A DNA stretch of 64,000 bases, taken from positions 21,150,501 through 21,214,500 of the forward strand of contig OZ059899.1 of the NCBI GenBank assembly GCA_964057225.1. The letters run 5' to 3'. The stretch is from Auanema rhodensis. Taxonomy: Eukaryota > Nematoda > Chromadorea > Rhabditida > Rhabditidae. Both the position numbers and the translations under genes were made by a program. Each line of letters starts with the position of its first letter. The stretch's first letter is position 1. Below, in pieces: positions 11,764 to 24,163 of the stretch. Under the pieces are notes generated by a model, which ran no database searches, was not told where the DNA came from, and was given only the letters and a program-made list of their open reading frames with translations.

Positions 11764-12027
11764 AGTATAGTGCATTCGATGCAAATTTTTAAGCTTCACC
11801 CTGAAGAATTAATTTTTTCGTTGAATAACATTGTCCATCGTCATTGCCTTGAAAGAAGGAATCTAAAAACATCTACTTTTTGCTAAATTATTTTGAAATT
11901 TTTTGAAAAAATTTTTGTCAAAATGTTTTTGGAAGCAATGTTGAGTGTACATGGAAACTCAACATACACTAAGGCATCATTTTTCAAACGATCATAACGA
12001 ATTTTTGTATTAAGCGTTTCTCAATGT
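11764..12027. repeat. Deleted monomer 3 (264 bp, HindIII)
   Basis: Same 87-bp deletion, with AAGCTT at 11791-11796. It has gaaagaagg and a private change ccatcgtcattgcc near 11843. Unlike deleted monomers 1 and 2 it continues into the cataacgaatttt end and a normal-length boundary, so its right part comes from a different monomer type. Confidence 0.92.
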
Positions 12028-12240
12028 AGTATAGTGCATTCGATGCGAATTTTTAAGCTGCGTCGATCTGTGTTATCAGATTTGCGCTAGCTTAAAAATG
12101 CACCGAGATATCAACTGATATAAGTTCACACTTATATCCTCGATTTTCACCCTGAAGAATTAATTTTTTCGTTGAATAACATTGTCCATCGTCTTTGCCT
12201 TGAAAAAAGAAATCTAAAAACATCTACTTTTTGCTAAATT

Positions 12241-12270
12241 ATTTTGAAATTTTTCGAAAAATTTCAAAAT
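12241..12270. other. First perfect 30-bp palindrome (P-type A/T block)
   Basis: Half-site ATTTTGAAATTTTTC is followed directly by its exact reverse complement, with TTCGAA at the centre and no loop. It replaces the usual A/T block at monomer positions 214-243 and adds one base (352-bp monomer). Perfect copies that I read start at 12241, 13560, 20243, 22267, 22619, 23674, 48521, 49576, 50630, 51685, 52739, 53091, 53443, 54497, 55551, 55903, 56255, 57309, 61171, 61523, 62577 and 63631. Near-perfect ones lie near 22970, 48170, 48873 and 50982. The last monomer of the window begins another and is cut by the edge. Confidence 0.9.
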
Positions 12271-12731
12271 CAAAATGTTTTTGGAAGCAATGTTGAGTGT
12301 ACATGGAAACTCAACATACACTAATGCATCATTTTTCAAACGATCATAACTAATTTTTGTATTAAGCGTTTCTCAATGTAGTATAGTGCATTCGATGCGG
12401 ATTTTTAAGCTGCGTCGATCTGTGTTATCAGATTTGCGCTAGCTTAAAAATGCACCGAGATATCAACTGATATAAGTTCACACTTATATCCTCGATTTTC
12501 ACCCTGAAGAATTAATTTTTTCGTTGAATAACATTGTCCATCGTCTTTGCCTTGAAAAAAGGAATCTAAAAACATCTACTTTTTGCTAAATTATTTTGAA
12601 TTTTTTCGAAAAAAATTTTTGTCAAAATGTTTTTGGAAGCAATGTTGAGTGTACATGGAAACTCAACGTACACTAAGGCATCATTTTTCAAACGATCATA
12701 ACTAATTTTTGTATTAAGCGTTTTTCAATGT

Positions 12732-12994
12732 AGTATAGTGCATTCGATGCAAATTTTTAAGCTTCACCCTGAAGAATTAATTTTTTCGTTGAATAACATT
12801 GTCCATCGTCTTTGCCTTGAAAGAAGGAATCTAAAAACATCTACTTTTTGCTAAATTATTTTGAAATTTTTTGAAAAAATTTTTGTCAAAATGTTTTTGG
12901 AAGTAATGTTGAGTGTACATGGAAACTCAACATACACTAATGCATCATTTTTCAAACGATCATAACTAATTTTTGTATCAAGCGTTTCTCAATG
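12732..12994. repeat. Deleted monomer 4 (263 bp, HindIII)
   Basis: Same junction, with AAGCTT at 12759-12764. It has gaaagaagg, gaagtaatg (private) near 12900 and the short caatgagtatag boundary. It follows a tttttcaatg end. Confidence 0.92.
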
Positions 12995-15454
12995 AGTATA
13001 GTGCATTCGATGCGGCTTTTTAAGCTGCGTCGATCTGTGTTATCAGATTTGCGCTAGCTTAAAAATGCACCGAGATATCAACTGATATAAGTTCACACTT
13101 ATATCCTCGATTTTCACCCTGAAGAATTAATTTTTTCGTTGAATAACATTGTCCATCGTCTTTGCCTTGAAAAAAGGAATCTAAAAACATCTACTTTTTG
13201 CTAAATTATTTTGAATTTTTTCGAAAAAAATTTTTGTCAAAATGTTTTTGGAAGCAATGTTGAGTGTACATGGAAACTCAACATACACTAAGGCATCATT
13301 TTTCAAACGATCATAACGAATTTTTGTATTAAGCGTTTCTCAATGTAGTATAGTGCATTCGATGCGAATTTTTAAGCTGCGTCGATCTGTGTTATCAGAT
13401 TTGCGCTAGCTTAAAAATGCACCGAGATATCAACTGATATAAGTTCACACTTATATCCTCGATTTTCACCCTGAAGAATTAATTTTTTCGTTGAATAACA
13501 TTGTCCATCGTCTTTGCCTTGAAAAAAGAAATCTAAAAACATCTACTTTTTGCTAAATTATTTTGAAATTTTTCGAAAAATTTCAAAATCAAAATGTTTT
13601 TGGAAGCAATGTTGAGTGTACATGGAAACTCAACATACACTAATGCATCATTTTTCAAACGATCATAACTAATTTTTGTATTAAGCGTTTCTCAATGTAG
13701 TATAGTGCATTCGATGCGGATTTTTAAGCTGCGTCGATCTGTGTTATCAGATTTGCGCTAGCTTAAAAATGCACCGAGATATCAACTGATATAAGTTCAC
13801 ACTTATATCCTCGATTTTCACCCTGAAGAATTAATTTTTTCGTTGAATAACATTGTCCATCGTCTTTGCCTTGAAAAAAGGAATCTAAAAACATCTACTT
13901 TTTGCTAAATTATTTTGAAATTTTTCGAAAAAATTTTTGTCAAAATGTTTTTGGAAGCAATGTTGAGTGTACATGGAAACTCAACATACACTAAGGCATC
14001 ATTTTTCAAACGATCATAACGAATTTTTGTATTAAGCGTTTCTCAATGTAGTATAGTGCATTCGATGCGAATTTTTAAGCTGCGTCGATCTGTGTTATCA
14101 GATTTGCGCTAGCTTAAAAATGCACCGAGATATCAACTGATATAAGTTCACACTTATATCCTCGATTTTCACCCTGAAGAATTAATTTTTTCGTTGAATA
14201 ACATTGTCCATCGTCTTTGCCTTGAAAAAAGGAATCTAAAAACATCTACTTTTTGCTAAATTATTTTGAAATTTTTCGAAAAAATTTTTGTCAAAATGTT
14301 TTTGGAAGCAATGTTGAGTGTACATGGAAACTCAACATACACTAATGCATCATTTTTCAAACGATCATAACTAATTTTTGTATTAAGCGTTTCTCAATGT
14401 AGTATAGTGCATTCGATGCGGATTTTTAAGCTGCGTCGATCTGTGTTATCAGATTTGCGCTAGCTTAAAAATGCACCGAGATATCAACTGATATAAGTTC
14501 ACACTTATATCCTCGATTTTCACCCTGAAGAATTAATTTTTTCGTTGAATAACATTGTCCATCGTCTTTGCCTTGAAAAAAGGAATCTAAAAACATCTAC
14601 TTTTTGCTAAATTATTTTGAAATTTTTCGAAAAAATTTTTGTCAAAATGTTTTTGGAAGCAATGTTGAGTGTACATGGAAACTCAACGTACACTAATGCA
14701 TCATTTTTCAAACGATCATAACTAATTTTTGTATTAAGCGTTTCTCAATATAGTATAGTGCATTCGATGCGGATTTTTAAGCTGCGTCGATCTGTATTAT
14801 TAGATTTGCGCTAGCTTAAAAATGCACCGAGATATCAACTGATATAAGTTCACACTTATATCCTCGATTTTCACCCTGAAGAATTAATTTTTTCGTTGAA
14901 TAACATTGTCCATCGTCTTTGCCTTGAAAAAAGGAATCTAAAAACATCTATTTTTTGCTAAATTATTTTGAAATTTTTTGAAAAAATTTTTGTCAAAATG
15001 TTTTTGGAAGCAATGTTGACTGTACATGGAAACTCAACATACACTAATGCATCATTTTTCAAACGATCATAACTAATTTTTGTATTAAGCGTTTTTCAAT
15101 GTAGTATAGTGCATTCGATGCGGATTTTTAAGCTGCGTCGATCTGTGTTATCAGATTTGCGCTAGCTTAAAAATGCACCGAGATATCAACTGATATAAGT
15201 TCACACTTATATCCTCGATTTTCACCCTGAAGAATTAATTTTTTCGTTGAATAACATTGTCCATCGTCTTTGCCTTGAAAAAAGGAATCTAAAAACATCT
15301 ACTTTTTGCTAAATTATTTTGAATTTTTTCGAAAAAAATTTTTGTCAAAATGTTTTTGGAAGCAATGTTGAGTGTACATGGAAACTCAACGTACACTAAG
15401 GCATCATTTTTCAAACGATCATAACTAATTTTTGTATTAAGCGTTTCTCAATGT

Positions 15455-15718
15455 AGTATAGTGCATTCGATGCAAATTTTTAAGCTTCACCCTGAAGAAT
15501 TAATTTTTTCGTTGAATAACAAAGTCCATCGTCTTTGCCTTGAAAAAAGGAATCTAAAAACATCTACTTTTTGCTAAATTATTTTGAAATTTTTCGAAAA
15601 AATTTTTGTCAAAATGTTTTTGGAAGCAATGTTGAGTGTACATGGAAACTCAACGTACACTAATGCATCATTTTTCAAACGATCATAACTAATTTTTGTA
15701 TTAAGCGTTTCTCAATGT
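15455..15718. repeat. Deleted monomer 5 (264 bp, HindIII)
   Basis: AAGCTT at 15482-15487. The right part differs from deleted monomers 1-4: it carries aacaaagtcc and gaaaaaagg and is C-type. The old junction has therefore been joined to another monomer class, and this version was then amplified in the 1320-bp unit. Confidence 0.93.
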
Positions 15719-16774
15719 AGTATAGTGCATTCGATGCGGATTTTTAAGCTGCGTCGATCTGTGTTATCAGTATTGCGCTAGCTTAAAAATGCACCGAGAT
15801 ATCAACTGATATAAGTTCACACTTATATCCTCGATTTTCACCCTGAAGAATTAATTTTTTCGTTGAATAACATTGTCCATCGTCTTTGCCTTGAAAAAAG
15901 GAATCTAAAAACATCTACTTTTTGCTAAATTATTTTGAAATTTTTTGAAAAAATTTTTGTCAAAATGTTTTTGGAAGCAATGTTGAGTGTACATGGAAAC
16001 TCAACATACACTAATGCATCATTTTTCAAACGATCATAACTAATTTTTGTATTAAGCGTTTCTCAAAGTAGTATAGTGCATTCGATGCGGATTTTTAAGC
16101 TGCGTCGATCTGTGTTATCAGATTTGCGCTAGCTTAAAAATGCACCGAGATATCAACTGATATAAGTTCACACTTATATCCTCGATTTTCACCCTGAAGA
16201 ACTAATTTTTTCGTTGAATAACATTGTCCATCGTCTTTGCCTTGAAAAAAGGAATCTAAAAACATCTACTTTTTGCTAAATTATTTTGAATTTTTTCGAA
16301 AAAAAATTTTTGTCAAAATGTTTTTGGAAGCAATGTTGAGTGTACATGGAAACTCAACATACACTAAGGCATCATTTTTCAAACGATCATAACGAATTTT
16401 TATATTAAGCGTTTCTCAATGTAGTATAGTGCATTCGATGCGAATTTTTAAGCTGCGTCGATCTGTGTTATCAGATTTGCGCTAGCTTAAAAATGCACCG
16501 AGATATCAACTGATATAAGTTCACACTTATATCCTCGATTTTCACCCTGAAGAATTAATTTTTTCGTTGAATAACATTGTCCATCGTCTTTGCCTTGAAA
16601 AAAGGAATCTAAAAACATCTACTTTTTGCTAAATTATTTTGAATTTTTTCGAAAAAAATTTTTGTCAAAATGTTTTTGGAAGCAATGTTGAGTGTACATG
16701 GAAACTCAACGTACACTAAGGCATCATTTTTCAAACGATCATAACTAATTTTTGTATTAAGCGTTTCTCAATGT

Positions 16775-17038
16775 AGTATAGTGCATTCGATGCAAATTTT
16801 TAAGCTTCACCCTGAAGAATTAATTTTTTCGTTGAATAACAAAGTCCATCGTCTTTGCCTTGAAAAAAGGAATCTAAAAACATCTACTTTTTGCTAAATT
16901 ATTTTGAAATTTTTCGAAAAAATTTTTGTCAAAATGTTTTTGGAAGCAATGTTGAGTGTACATGGAAACTCAACGTACACTAATGCATCATTTTTCAAAC
17001 GATCATAACTAATTTTTGTATTAAGCGTTTCTCAATGT
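16775..17038. repeat. Deleted monomer 6 (264 bp, HindIII)
   Basis: AAGCTT at 16802-16807, exactly 1320 bp after the previous one and the same sequence as far as I can see. Confidence 0.93.
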
Positions 17039-18094
17039 AGTATAGTGCATTCGATGCGGATTTTTAAGCTGCGTCGATCTGTGTTATCAGTATTGCGCTA
17101 GCTTAAAAATGCACCGAGATATCAACTGATATAAGTTCACACTTATATCCTCGATTTTCACCCTGAAGAATTAATTTTTTCGTTGAATAACATTGTCCAT
17201 CGTCTTTGCCTTGAAAAAAGGAATCTAAAAACATCTACTTTTTGCTAAATTATTTTGAAATTTTTTGAAAAAATTTTTGTCAAAATGTTTTTGGAAGCAA
17301 TGTTGAGTGTACATGGAAACTCAACATACACTAATGCATCATTTTTCAAACGATCATAACTAATTTTTGTATTAAGCGTTTCTCAAAGTAGTATAGTGCA
17401 TTCGATGCGGATTTTTAAGCTGCGTCGATCTGTGTTATCAGATTTGCGCTAGCTTAAAAATGCACCGAGATATCAACTGATATAAGTTCACACTTATATC
17501 CTCGATTTTCACCCTGAAGAACTAATTTTTTCGTTGAATAACATTGTCCATCGTCTTTGCCTTGAAAAAAGGAATCTAAAAACATCTACTTTTTGCTAAA
17601 TTATTTTGAATTTTTTCGAAAAAAAATTTTTGTCAAAATGTTTTTGGAAGCAATGTTGAGTGTACATGGAAACTCAACATACACTAAGGCATCATTTTTC
17701 AAACGATCATAACGAATTTTTATATTAAGCGTTTCTCAATGTAGTATAGTGCATTCGATGCGAATTTTTAAGCTGCGTCGATCTGTGTTATCAGATTTGC
17801 GCTAGCTTAAAAATGCACCGAGATATCAACTGATATAAGTTCACACTTATATCCTCGATTTTCACCCTGAAGAATTAATTTTTTCGTTGAATAACATTGT
17901 CCATCGTCTTTGCCTTGAAAAAAGGAATCTAAAAACATCTACTTTTTGCTAAATTATTTTGAATTTTTTCGAAAAAAATTTTTGTCAAAATGTTTTTGGA
18001 AGCAATGTTGAGTGTACATGGAAACTCAACGTACACTAAGGCATCATTTTTCAAACGATCATAACTAATTTTTGTATTAAGCGTTTCTCAATGT

Positions 18095-18358
18095 AGTATA
18101 GTGCATTCGATGCAAATTTTTAAGCTTCACCCTGAAGAATTAATTTTTTCGTTGAATAACAAAGTCCATCGTCTTTGCCTTGAAAAAAGGAATCTAAAAA
18201 CATCTACTTTTTGCTAAATTATTTTGAAATTTTTCGAAAAAATTTTTGTCAAAATGTTTTTGGAAGCAATGTTGAGTGTACATGGAAACTCAACGTACAC
18301 TAATGCATCATTTTTCAAACGATCATAACTAATTTTTGTATTAAGCGTTTCTCAATGT
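18095..18358. repeat. Deleted monomer 7 (264 bp, HindIII)
   Basis: AAGCTT at 18122-18127, again 1320 bp on, with the same aacaaagtcc right part. Confidence 0.93.
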
Positions 18359-19414
18359 AGTATAGTGCATTCGATGCGGATTTTTAAGCTGCGTCGATCT
18401 GTGTTATCAGTATTGCGCTAGCTTAAAAATGCACCGAGATATCAACTGATATAAGTTCACACTTATATCCTCGATTTTCACCCTGAAGAATTAATTTTTT
18501 CGTTGAATAACATTGTCCATCGTCTTTGCCTTGAAAAAAGGAATCTAAAAACATCTACTTTTTGCTAAATTATTTTGAAATTTTTTGAAAAAATTTTTGT
18601 CAAAATGTTTTTGGAAGCAATGTTGAGTGTACATGGAAACTCAACATACACTAATGCATCATTTTTCAAACGATCATAACTAATTTTTGTATTAAGCGTT
18701 TCTCGAAGTAGTATAGTGCATTCGATGCGGATTTTTAAGCTGCGTCGATCTGTGTTATCAGATTTGCGCTAGCTTAAAAATGCACCGAGATATCAACTGA
18801 TATAAGTTCACACTTATATCCTCGATTTTCACCCTGAAGAACTAATTTTTTCGTTGAATAACATTGTCCATCGTCTTTGCCTTGAAAAAAGGAATCTAAA
18901 AACATCTACTTTTTGCTAAATTATTTTGAATTTTTTCGAAAAAAAATTTTTGTCAAAATGTTTTTGGAAGCAATGTTGAGTGTACATGGAAACTCAACAT
19001 ACACTAAGGCATCATTTTTCAAACGATCATAACGAATTTTTATATTAAGCGTTTCTCAATGTAGTATAGTGCATTCGATGCGAATTTTTAAGCTGCGTCG
19101 ATCTGTGTTATCAGATTTGCGCTAGCTTAAAAATGCACCGAGATATCAACTGATATAAGTTCACACTTATATCCTCGATTTTCACCCTGAAGAATTAATT
19201 TTTTCGTTGAATAACATTGTCCATCGTCTTTGCCTTGAAAAAAGGAATCTAAAAACATCTACTTTTTGCTAAATTATTTTGAATTTTTTCGAAAAAAATT
19301 TTTGTCAAAATGTTTTTGGAAGCAATGTTGAGTGTACATGGAAACTCAACGTACACTAAGGCATCATTTTTCAAACGATCATAACTAATTTTTGTATTAA
19401 GCGTTTCTCAATGT

Positions 19415-19678
19415 AGTATAGTGCATTCGATGCAAATTTTTAAGCTTCACCCTGAAGAATTAATTTTTTCGTTGAATAACATTGTCCATCGTCTTTGCCT
19501 TGAAAGAAGGAATCTAAAAACATCTACTTTTTGCTAAATTATTTTGAAATTTTTTGAAAAAATTTTTGTCAAAATGTTTTTGGAAGCAATGTTGAGTGTA
19601 CATGGAAACTCAACATACACTAATGCATCATTTTTCAGACGATCACAACTAATTTTTGTATCAAGCGTTTCTCAATGT
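19415..19678. repeat. Deleted monomer 8 (264 bp, HindIII), holds most of an accidental open frame
   Basis: AAGCTT at 19442-19447. The right part returns to the gaaagaagg, T-type class, so the 1320-bp periodicity ends inside this monomer. It carries cagacgatcacaact where almost all monomers read caaacgatcataact. The T-to-C change at 19646 turns a TAA into CAA and opens a 65-codon frame (19544-19741) that begins with TTG, not ATG. I do not regard it as a gene. Confidence 0.92.
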
Positions 19679-21437
19679 AGTATAGTGCATTCGATGCGAA
19701 TTTTTAAGCTGCGTCGATCTGTGTTATCAGATTTGCGCTAGCTTAAAAATGCACCGAGATATCAACTGATATAAGTTCACACTTATATCCTCGATTTTCA
19801 CCCTGAAGAATTAATTTTTTCGTTGAATAACATTGTCCATCGTCTTTGCCTTGAAAAAAGGAATCTAAAAACATCTACTTTTTGCTAAATTATTTTGAAA
19901 TTTTTCGAAAAAATTTTTGTCAAAATGTTTTTGGAAGCAATGTTAAGTGTACATGGAAACTCAACATACACTAAGGCATCATTTTTCAAACGATCATAAC
20001 GAATTTTTGTATTAAGCGTTTCTCAATGTAGTATAGTGCATTCGATGCGAATTTTTAAGCTGCGTCGATCTGTGTTATCAGATTTGCGCTAGCTTAAAAA
20101 TGCACCGAGATATCAACTGATATAAGTTCACACTTATATCCTCGATTTTCACCCTGAAGAATTAATTTTTTCGTTGAATAACATTGTCCATCGTCTTTGC
20201 CTTGAAAAAAGGAATTTCAAAACATCTACTTTTTGCTAAATTATTTTGAAATTTTTCGAAAAATTTCAAAATCAAAATGTTTTTGGAAGCAATGTTGAGT
20301 GTACATGGAAACTCAACATACACTAATGCATCATTTTTCAAACGATCATAACTAATTTTTGTATTAAGCGTTTCTCAATGTAGTATAGTGCATTCGATGC
20401 GGATTTTTAAGCTGCGTCGATCTGTGTTATCAGATTTGCGCTAGCTTAAAAATGCACCGAGATATCAACTGATATAAGTTCACACTTATATCCTCGATTT
20501 TCACCCTGAAGAATTAATTTTTTCGTTGAATAACATTGTCCATCGTCTTTGCCTTGAAAAAAGGAATCTAAAAACATCTACTTTTTGCTAAATTATTTTG
20601 AAATTTTTCGAAAAAATTTTTGTCAAAATGTTTTTGGAAGCAATGTTGAGTGTACATGGAAACTCAACGTACACTAATGCATCATTTTTCAAACGATCAT
20701 AACTAATTTTTGTATTAAGCGTTTCTCAAAGTAGTATAGTGCATTCGATGCGGATTTTTAAGCTGCGTCGATCTGTGTTATCAGATTTGCGCTAGCTTAA
20801 AAATGCACCGAGATATCAACTGATATAAGTTCACACTTATATCCTCGATTTTCACCCTGAAGAACTAATTTTTTCGTTGAATAACATTGTCCATCGTCTT
20901 TGCCTTGAAAAAAGGAATCTAAAAACATCTACTTTTTGCTAAATTATTTTGAATTTTTTCGAAAAAAAATTTTTGTCAAAATGTTTTTGGAAGCAATGTT
21001 GAGTGTACATGGAAACTCAACATACACTAAGGCATCATTTTTCAAACGATCATAACGAATTTTTATATTAAGCGTTTCTCAATGTAGTATAGTGCATTCG
21101 ATGCGAATTTTTAAGCTGCGTCGATCTGTGTTATCAGATTTGCGCTAGCTTAAAAATGCACCGAGATATCAACTGATATAAGTTCACACTTATATCCTCG
21201 ATTTTCACCCTGAAGAATTAATTTTTTCGTTGAATAACATTGTCCATCGTCTTTGCCTTGAAAAAAGGAATCTAAAAACATCTACTTTTTGCTAAATTAT
21301 TTTGAATTTTTTCGAAAAAAATTTTTGTCAAAATGTTTTTGGAAGCAATGTTGAGTGTACATGGAAACTCAACGTACACTAAGGCATCATTTTTCAAACG
21401 ATCATAACTAATTTTTGTATTAAGCGTTTCTCAATGT

Positions 21438-21701
21438 AGTATAGTGCATTCGATGCAAATTTTTAAGCTTCACCCTGAAGAATTAATTTTTTCGTTGAAT
21501 AACATTGTCCATCGTCTTTGCCTTGAAAGAAGGAATCTAAAAACATCTACTTTTTGCTAAATTATTTTGAAATTTTTTGAAAAAATTTTTGTCAAAATGT
21601 TTTTGGAAGCAATGTTGAGTGTACATGGAAACTCAACATACACTAATGCATCATTTTTCAGACGATCACAACTAATTTTTGTATCAAGCGTTTCTCAATG
21701 T
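21438..21701. repeat. Deleted monomer 9 (264 bp, HindIII)
   Basis: AAGCTT at 21465-21470. It is a duplicate of deleted monomer 8 at 2023 bp distance and again opens a 65-codon frame (21567-21764), with one amino-acid difference (Asp to Asn) near its end. The duplicated frame reflects duplication of the array segment, not selection that I can detect. Confidence 0.92.
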
Positions 21702-24163
21702 AGTATAGTGCATTCGATGCGAATTTTTAAGCTGCGTCGATCTGTGTTATCAAATTTGCGCTAGCTTAAAAATGCACCGAGATATCAACTGATATAAGTT
21801 CACACTTATATCCTCGATTTTCACCCTGAAGAATTAATTTTTTCGTTGAATAACATTGTCCATCGTCTTTGCCTTGAAAAAAGGAATCTAAAAACATCTA
21901 CTTTTTGCTAAATTATTTTGAATTTTTTCGAAAAAAATTTTTGTCAAAATGTTTTTGGAAGCAATGTTGAGTGTACATGGAAACTCAACATACACTAAGG
22001 CATCATTTTTCAAACGATCATAACGAATTTTTGTCTTAAGCGTTTCTCAATGTAGTATAGTGCATTCGATGCGAATTTTTAAGCTGCGTCGATCTGTGTT
22101 ATCAGATTTGCGCTAGCTTAAAAATGCACCGAGATATCAACTGATATAAGTTCACACTTATATCCTCGATTTTCACCCTGAAGAATTAATTTTTTCGTTG
22201 AATAACATTGTCCATCGTCTTTGCCTTGAAAAAAGGAATTTAAAAACATCTACTTTTTGCTAAATTATTTTGAAATTTTTCGAAAAATTTCAAAATCAAA
22301 ATGTTTTTGGAAGCAATGTTGAGTGTACATGGAAACTCAACGTACACTAATGCATCATTTTTCAAACGATCATAACTAATTTTTGTATTAAGCGTTTCTC
22401 AATATAGTATAGTGCATTCGATGCGGATTTTTAAGCTGCGTCGATCTGTATTATTAGATTTGCGCTAGCTTAAAAATGCACCGAGATATCAACTGATATA
22501 AGTTCACACTTATATCCTCGATTTTCACCCTGAAGAATTAATTTTTTCGTTGAATAACATTGTCCATCGTCTTTGCCTTGAAAAAAGGAATCTAAAAACA
22601 TCTACTTTTTGCTAAATTATTTTGAAATTTTTCGAAAAATTTCAAAATCAAAATGTTTTTGGAAGCAATGTTGAGTGTACATGGAAACTCAACGTACACT
22701 AATGCATCATTTTTCAAACGATCATAACTAATTTTTGTATTAAGCGTTTCTCAATATAGTATAGTGCATTCGATGCGGATTTTTAAGCTGCGTCGATCTG
22801 TATTATTAGATTTGCGCTAGCTTAAAAATGCACCGAGATATCAACTGATATAAGTTCACACTTATATCCTCGATTTTCACCCTGAAGAACTAATTTTTCC
22901 GTTGAATAACATTGTCCATCGTCTTTGCCTCGAAAAAAGAAATCTAAAAACATCTACTTTTTGCTAAATTATTTTGAAGTTTTTCGAAAATTTTCAAAAT
23001 CAAAATGTTTTTGGAAGCAATGTTGAGTGTACATGGAAACTCAACATACACTAATGCATCATTTTTCAAACGATCATAACTAATTTTTGTATTAAGCGTT
23101 TCTCAAAGTAGTATAGTGCATTCGATGCGGATTTTCAAGCTGCGTCGATCTGTGTTATCAGATTTACGCTAGCTTAAAAATGCACCGAGATATCAACTAA
23201 TATAAGTTCACACTTATATTCTCGATTTTCACCCTGAAGAATTAATTTTTTCGTTGAATAACATTGTCCATCGTCTTTGCCTTGAAAAAAGGAATCTAAA
23301 AACATCTACTTTTTGCTAAATTATTTTGAAATTTCTTGAAAAAATTTTTGTCAAAATGTTTTTGGAAGCAATGTTGAGTGTACATGGAAACTCAACATAC
23401 ACTAATGCATCATTTTTCAAACGATCATAACTAATTTTTGTATTAAGCGTTTCTCAAAGTAGTATAGTGCATTCGATGCGGATTTTTAAGCTGCGTCGAT
23501 CTGTGTTATCAGATTTGCGCTAGCTTAAAAATGCACCGAGATATCAACTGATATAAGTTCACACTTATATCCTCGATTTTCACCCTGAAGAACTAATTTT
23601 TTCGTTGAATAACATTGTCCATCGTCTTTGCCTTGAAAAAAGGAATCTAAAAACATCTACTTTTTGCTAAATTATTTTGAAATTTTTCGAAAAATTTCAA
23701 AATCAAAATGTTTTTGGAAGCAATGTTGAGTGTACATGGAAACTCAACATACACTAATGCATCATTTTTCAAACGATCATAACTAATTTTTGTATTAAGC
23801 GTTTCTCAAAGTAGTATAGTGCATTCGATGCGGATTTTCAAGCTGCGTCGATCTGTGTTATCAGATTTGCGCTAGCTTAAAAATGCACCGAGATATCAAC
23901 TAATATAAGTTCACACTTATATTCTCGATTTTCACCCTGAAGAATTAATTTTTTCGTTGAATAACATTGTCCATCGTCTTTGCCTTGAAAAAAGGAATCT
24001 AAAAACATCTACTTTTTGCTAAATTATTTTGAAATTTTTCGAAAAAATTTTTGTCAAAATGTTTTTGGAAGCAATGTTGAGTGTACATGGAAACTCAACG
24101 TACACTAATGCATCATTTTTCAAACGATCATAACTAATTTTTGTATTAAGCGTTTCTCAATGT

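Larger units (their letters stand above)
11764..15102. repeat. Mosaic block with two deleted and two palindromic monomers
   Basis: Order of starts: 11764 (deleted), 12028 (P-type), 12380 (D-type), 12732 (deleted), 12995 (gcggcttttt, D-type), 13347 (P-type), then 13699, 14050, 14401 and 14752 (TATTATTAG). The two P-type monomers are 1319 bp apart and their surroundings resemble each other, so this is an imperfect higher-order unit. The 12732-13698 stretch is a third relative of the 967-bp module at 6670. Confidence 0.83.
15103..19414. repeat. 1320-bp higher-order repeat, about 3.3 copies
   Basis: Full copies are 15103-16422, 16423-17742 and 17743-19062. A fourth starts at 19063 and diverges after the next deleted monomer begins. 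Each unit is D-type (352), deleted (264), C/T-type with cagtattgcg in the following boundary (351), and D-type with eight A and gaactaat (353), which adds to 1320. Line-by-line reading shows almost no differences. I saw gcggattttt instead of gcgaattttt at the very start of copy 1, and tctcgaag instead of tctcaaag near 18704 in copy 3. The high identity implies recent amplification. Confidence 0.92.
19415..24163. repeat. Mosaic block with 2023-bp-spaced duplication
   Basis: The segment around 18.65-19.88 kb reappears at about 20.68-21.91 kb at an offset of exactly 2023 bp, including the deleted monomer and the cagacgatcacaact change. Single-base differences seen are tctcg/tctca near 18704 and cagattt/caaattt near 19731/21754. 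Between and after lie P-type monomers (palindromes at 20243, 22267, 22619, 23674), TATTATTAG monomers at 22406 and 22758, and the first monomers with the compensated aatataagt/acttatatt hairpin (23199-23220). The monomer near 22.9 kb has several private changes: taatttttccgttg, cctcgaaaaaag and gaagtttttc. Confidence 0.85.

Noticed and set aside
19544-19741. 65-residue open reading frame on the + strand
   Set aside because: It begins with TTG, spans the boundary of two satellite monomers, is open only because one TAA became CAA, and has no recognisable domain, codon signal or conserved reading frame in the other roughly 180 monomers.
21567-21764. Second 65-residue open reading frame, nearly the same as the first
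   Set aside because: It is the copy of the first made by the 2023-bp-spaced duplication of the array. Conservation between the two reflects recent duplication of DNA, not selection on a protein.
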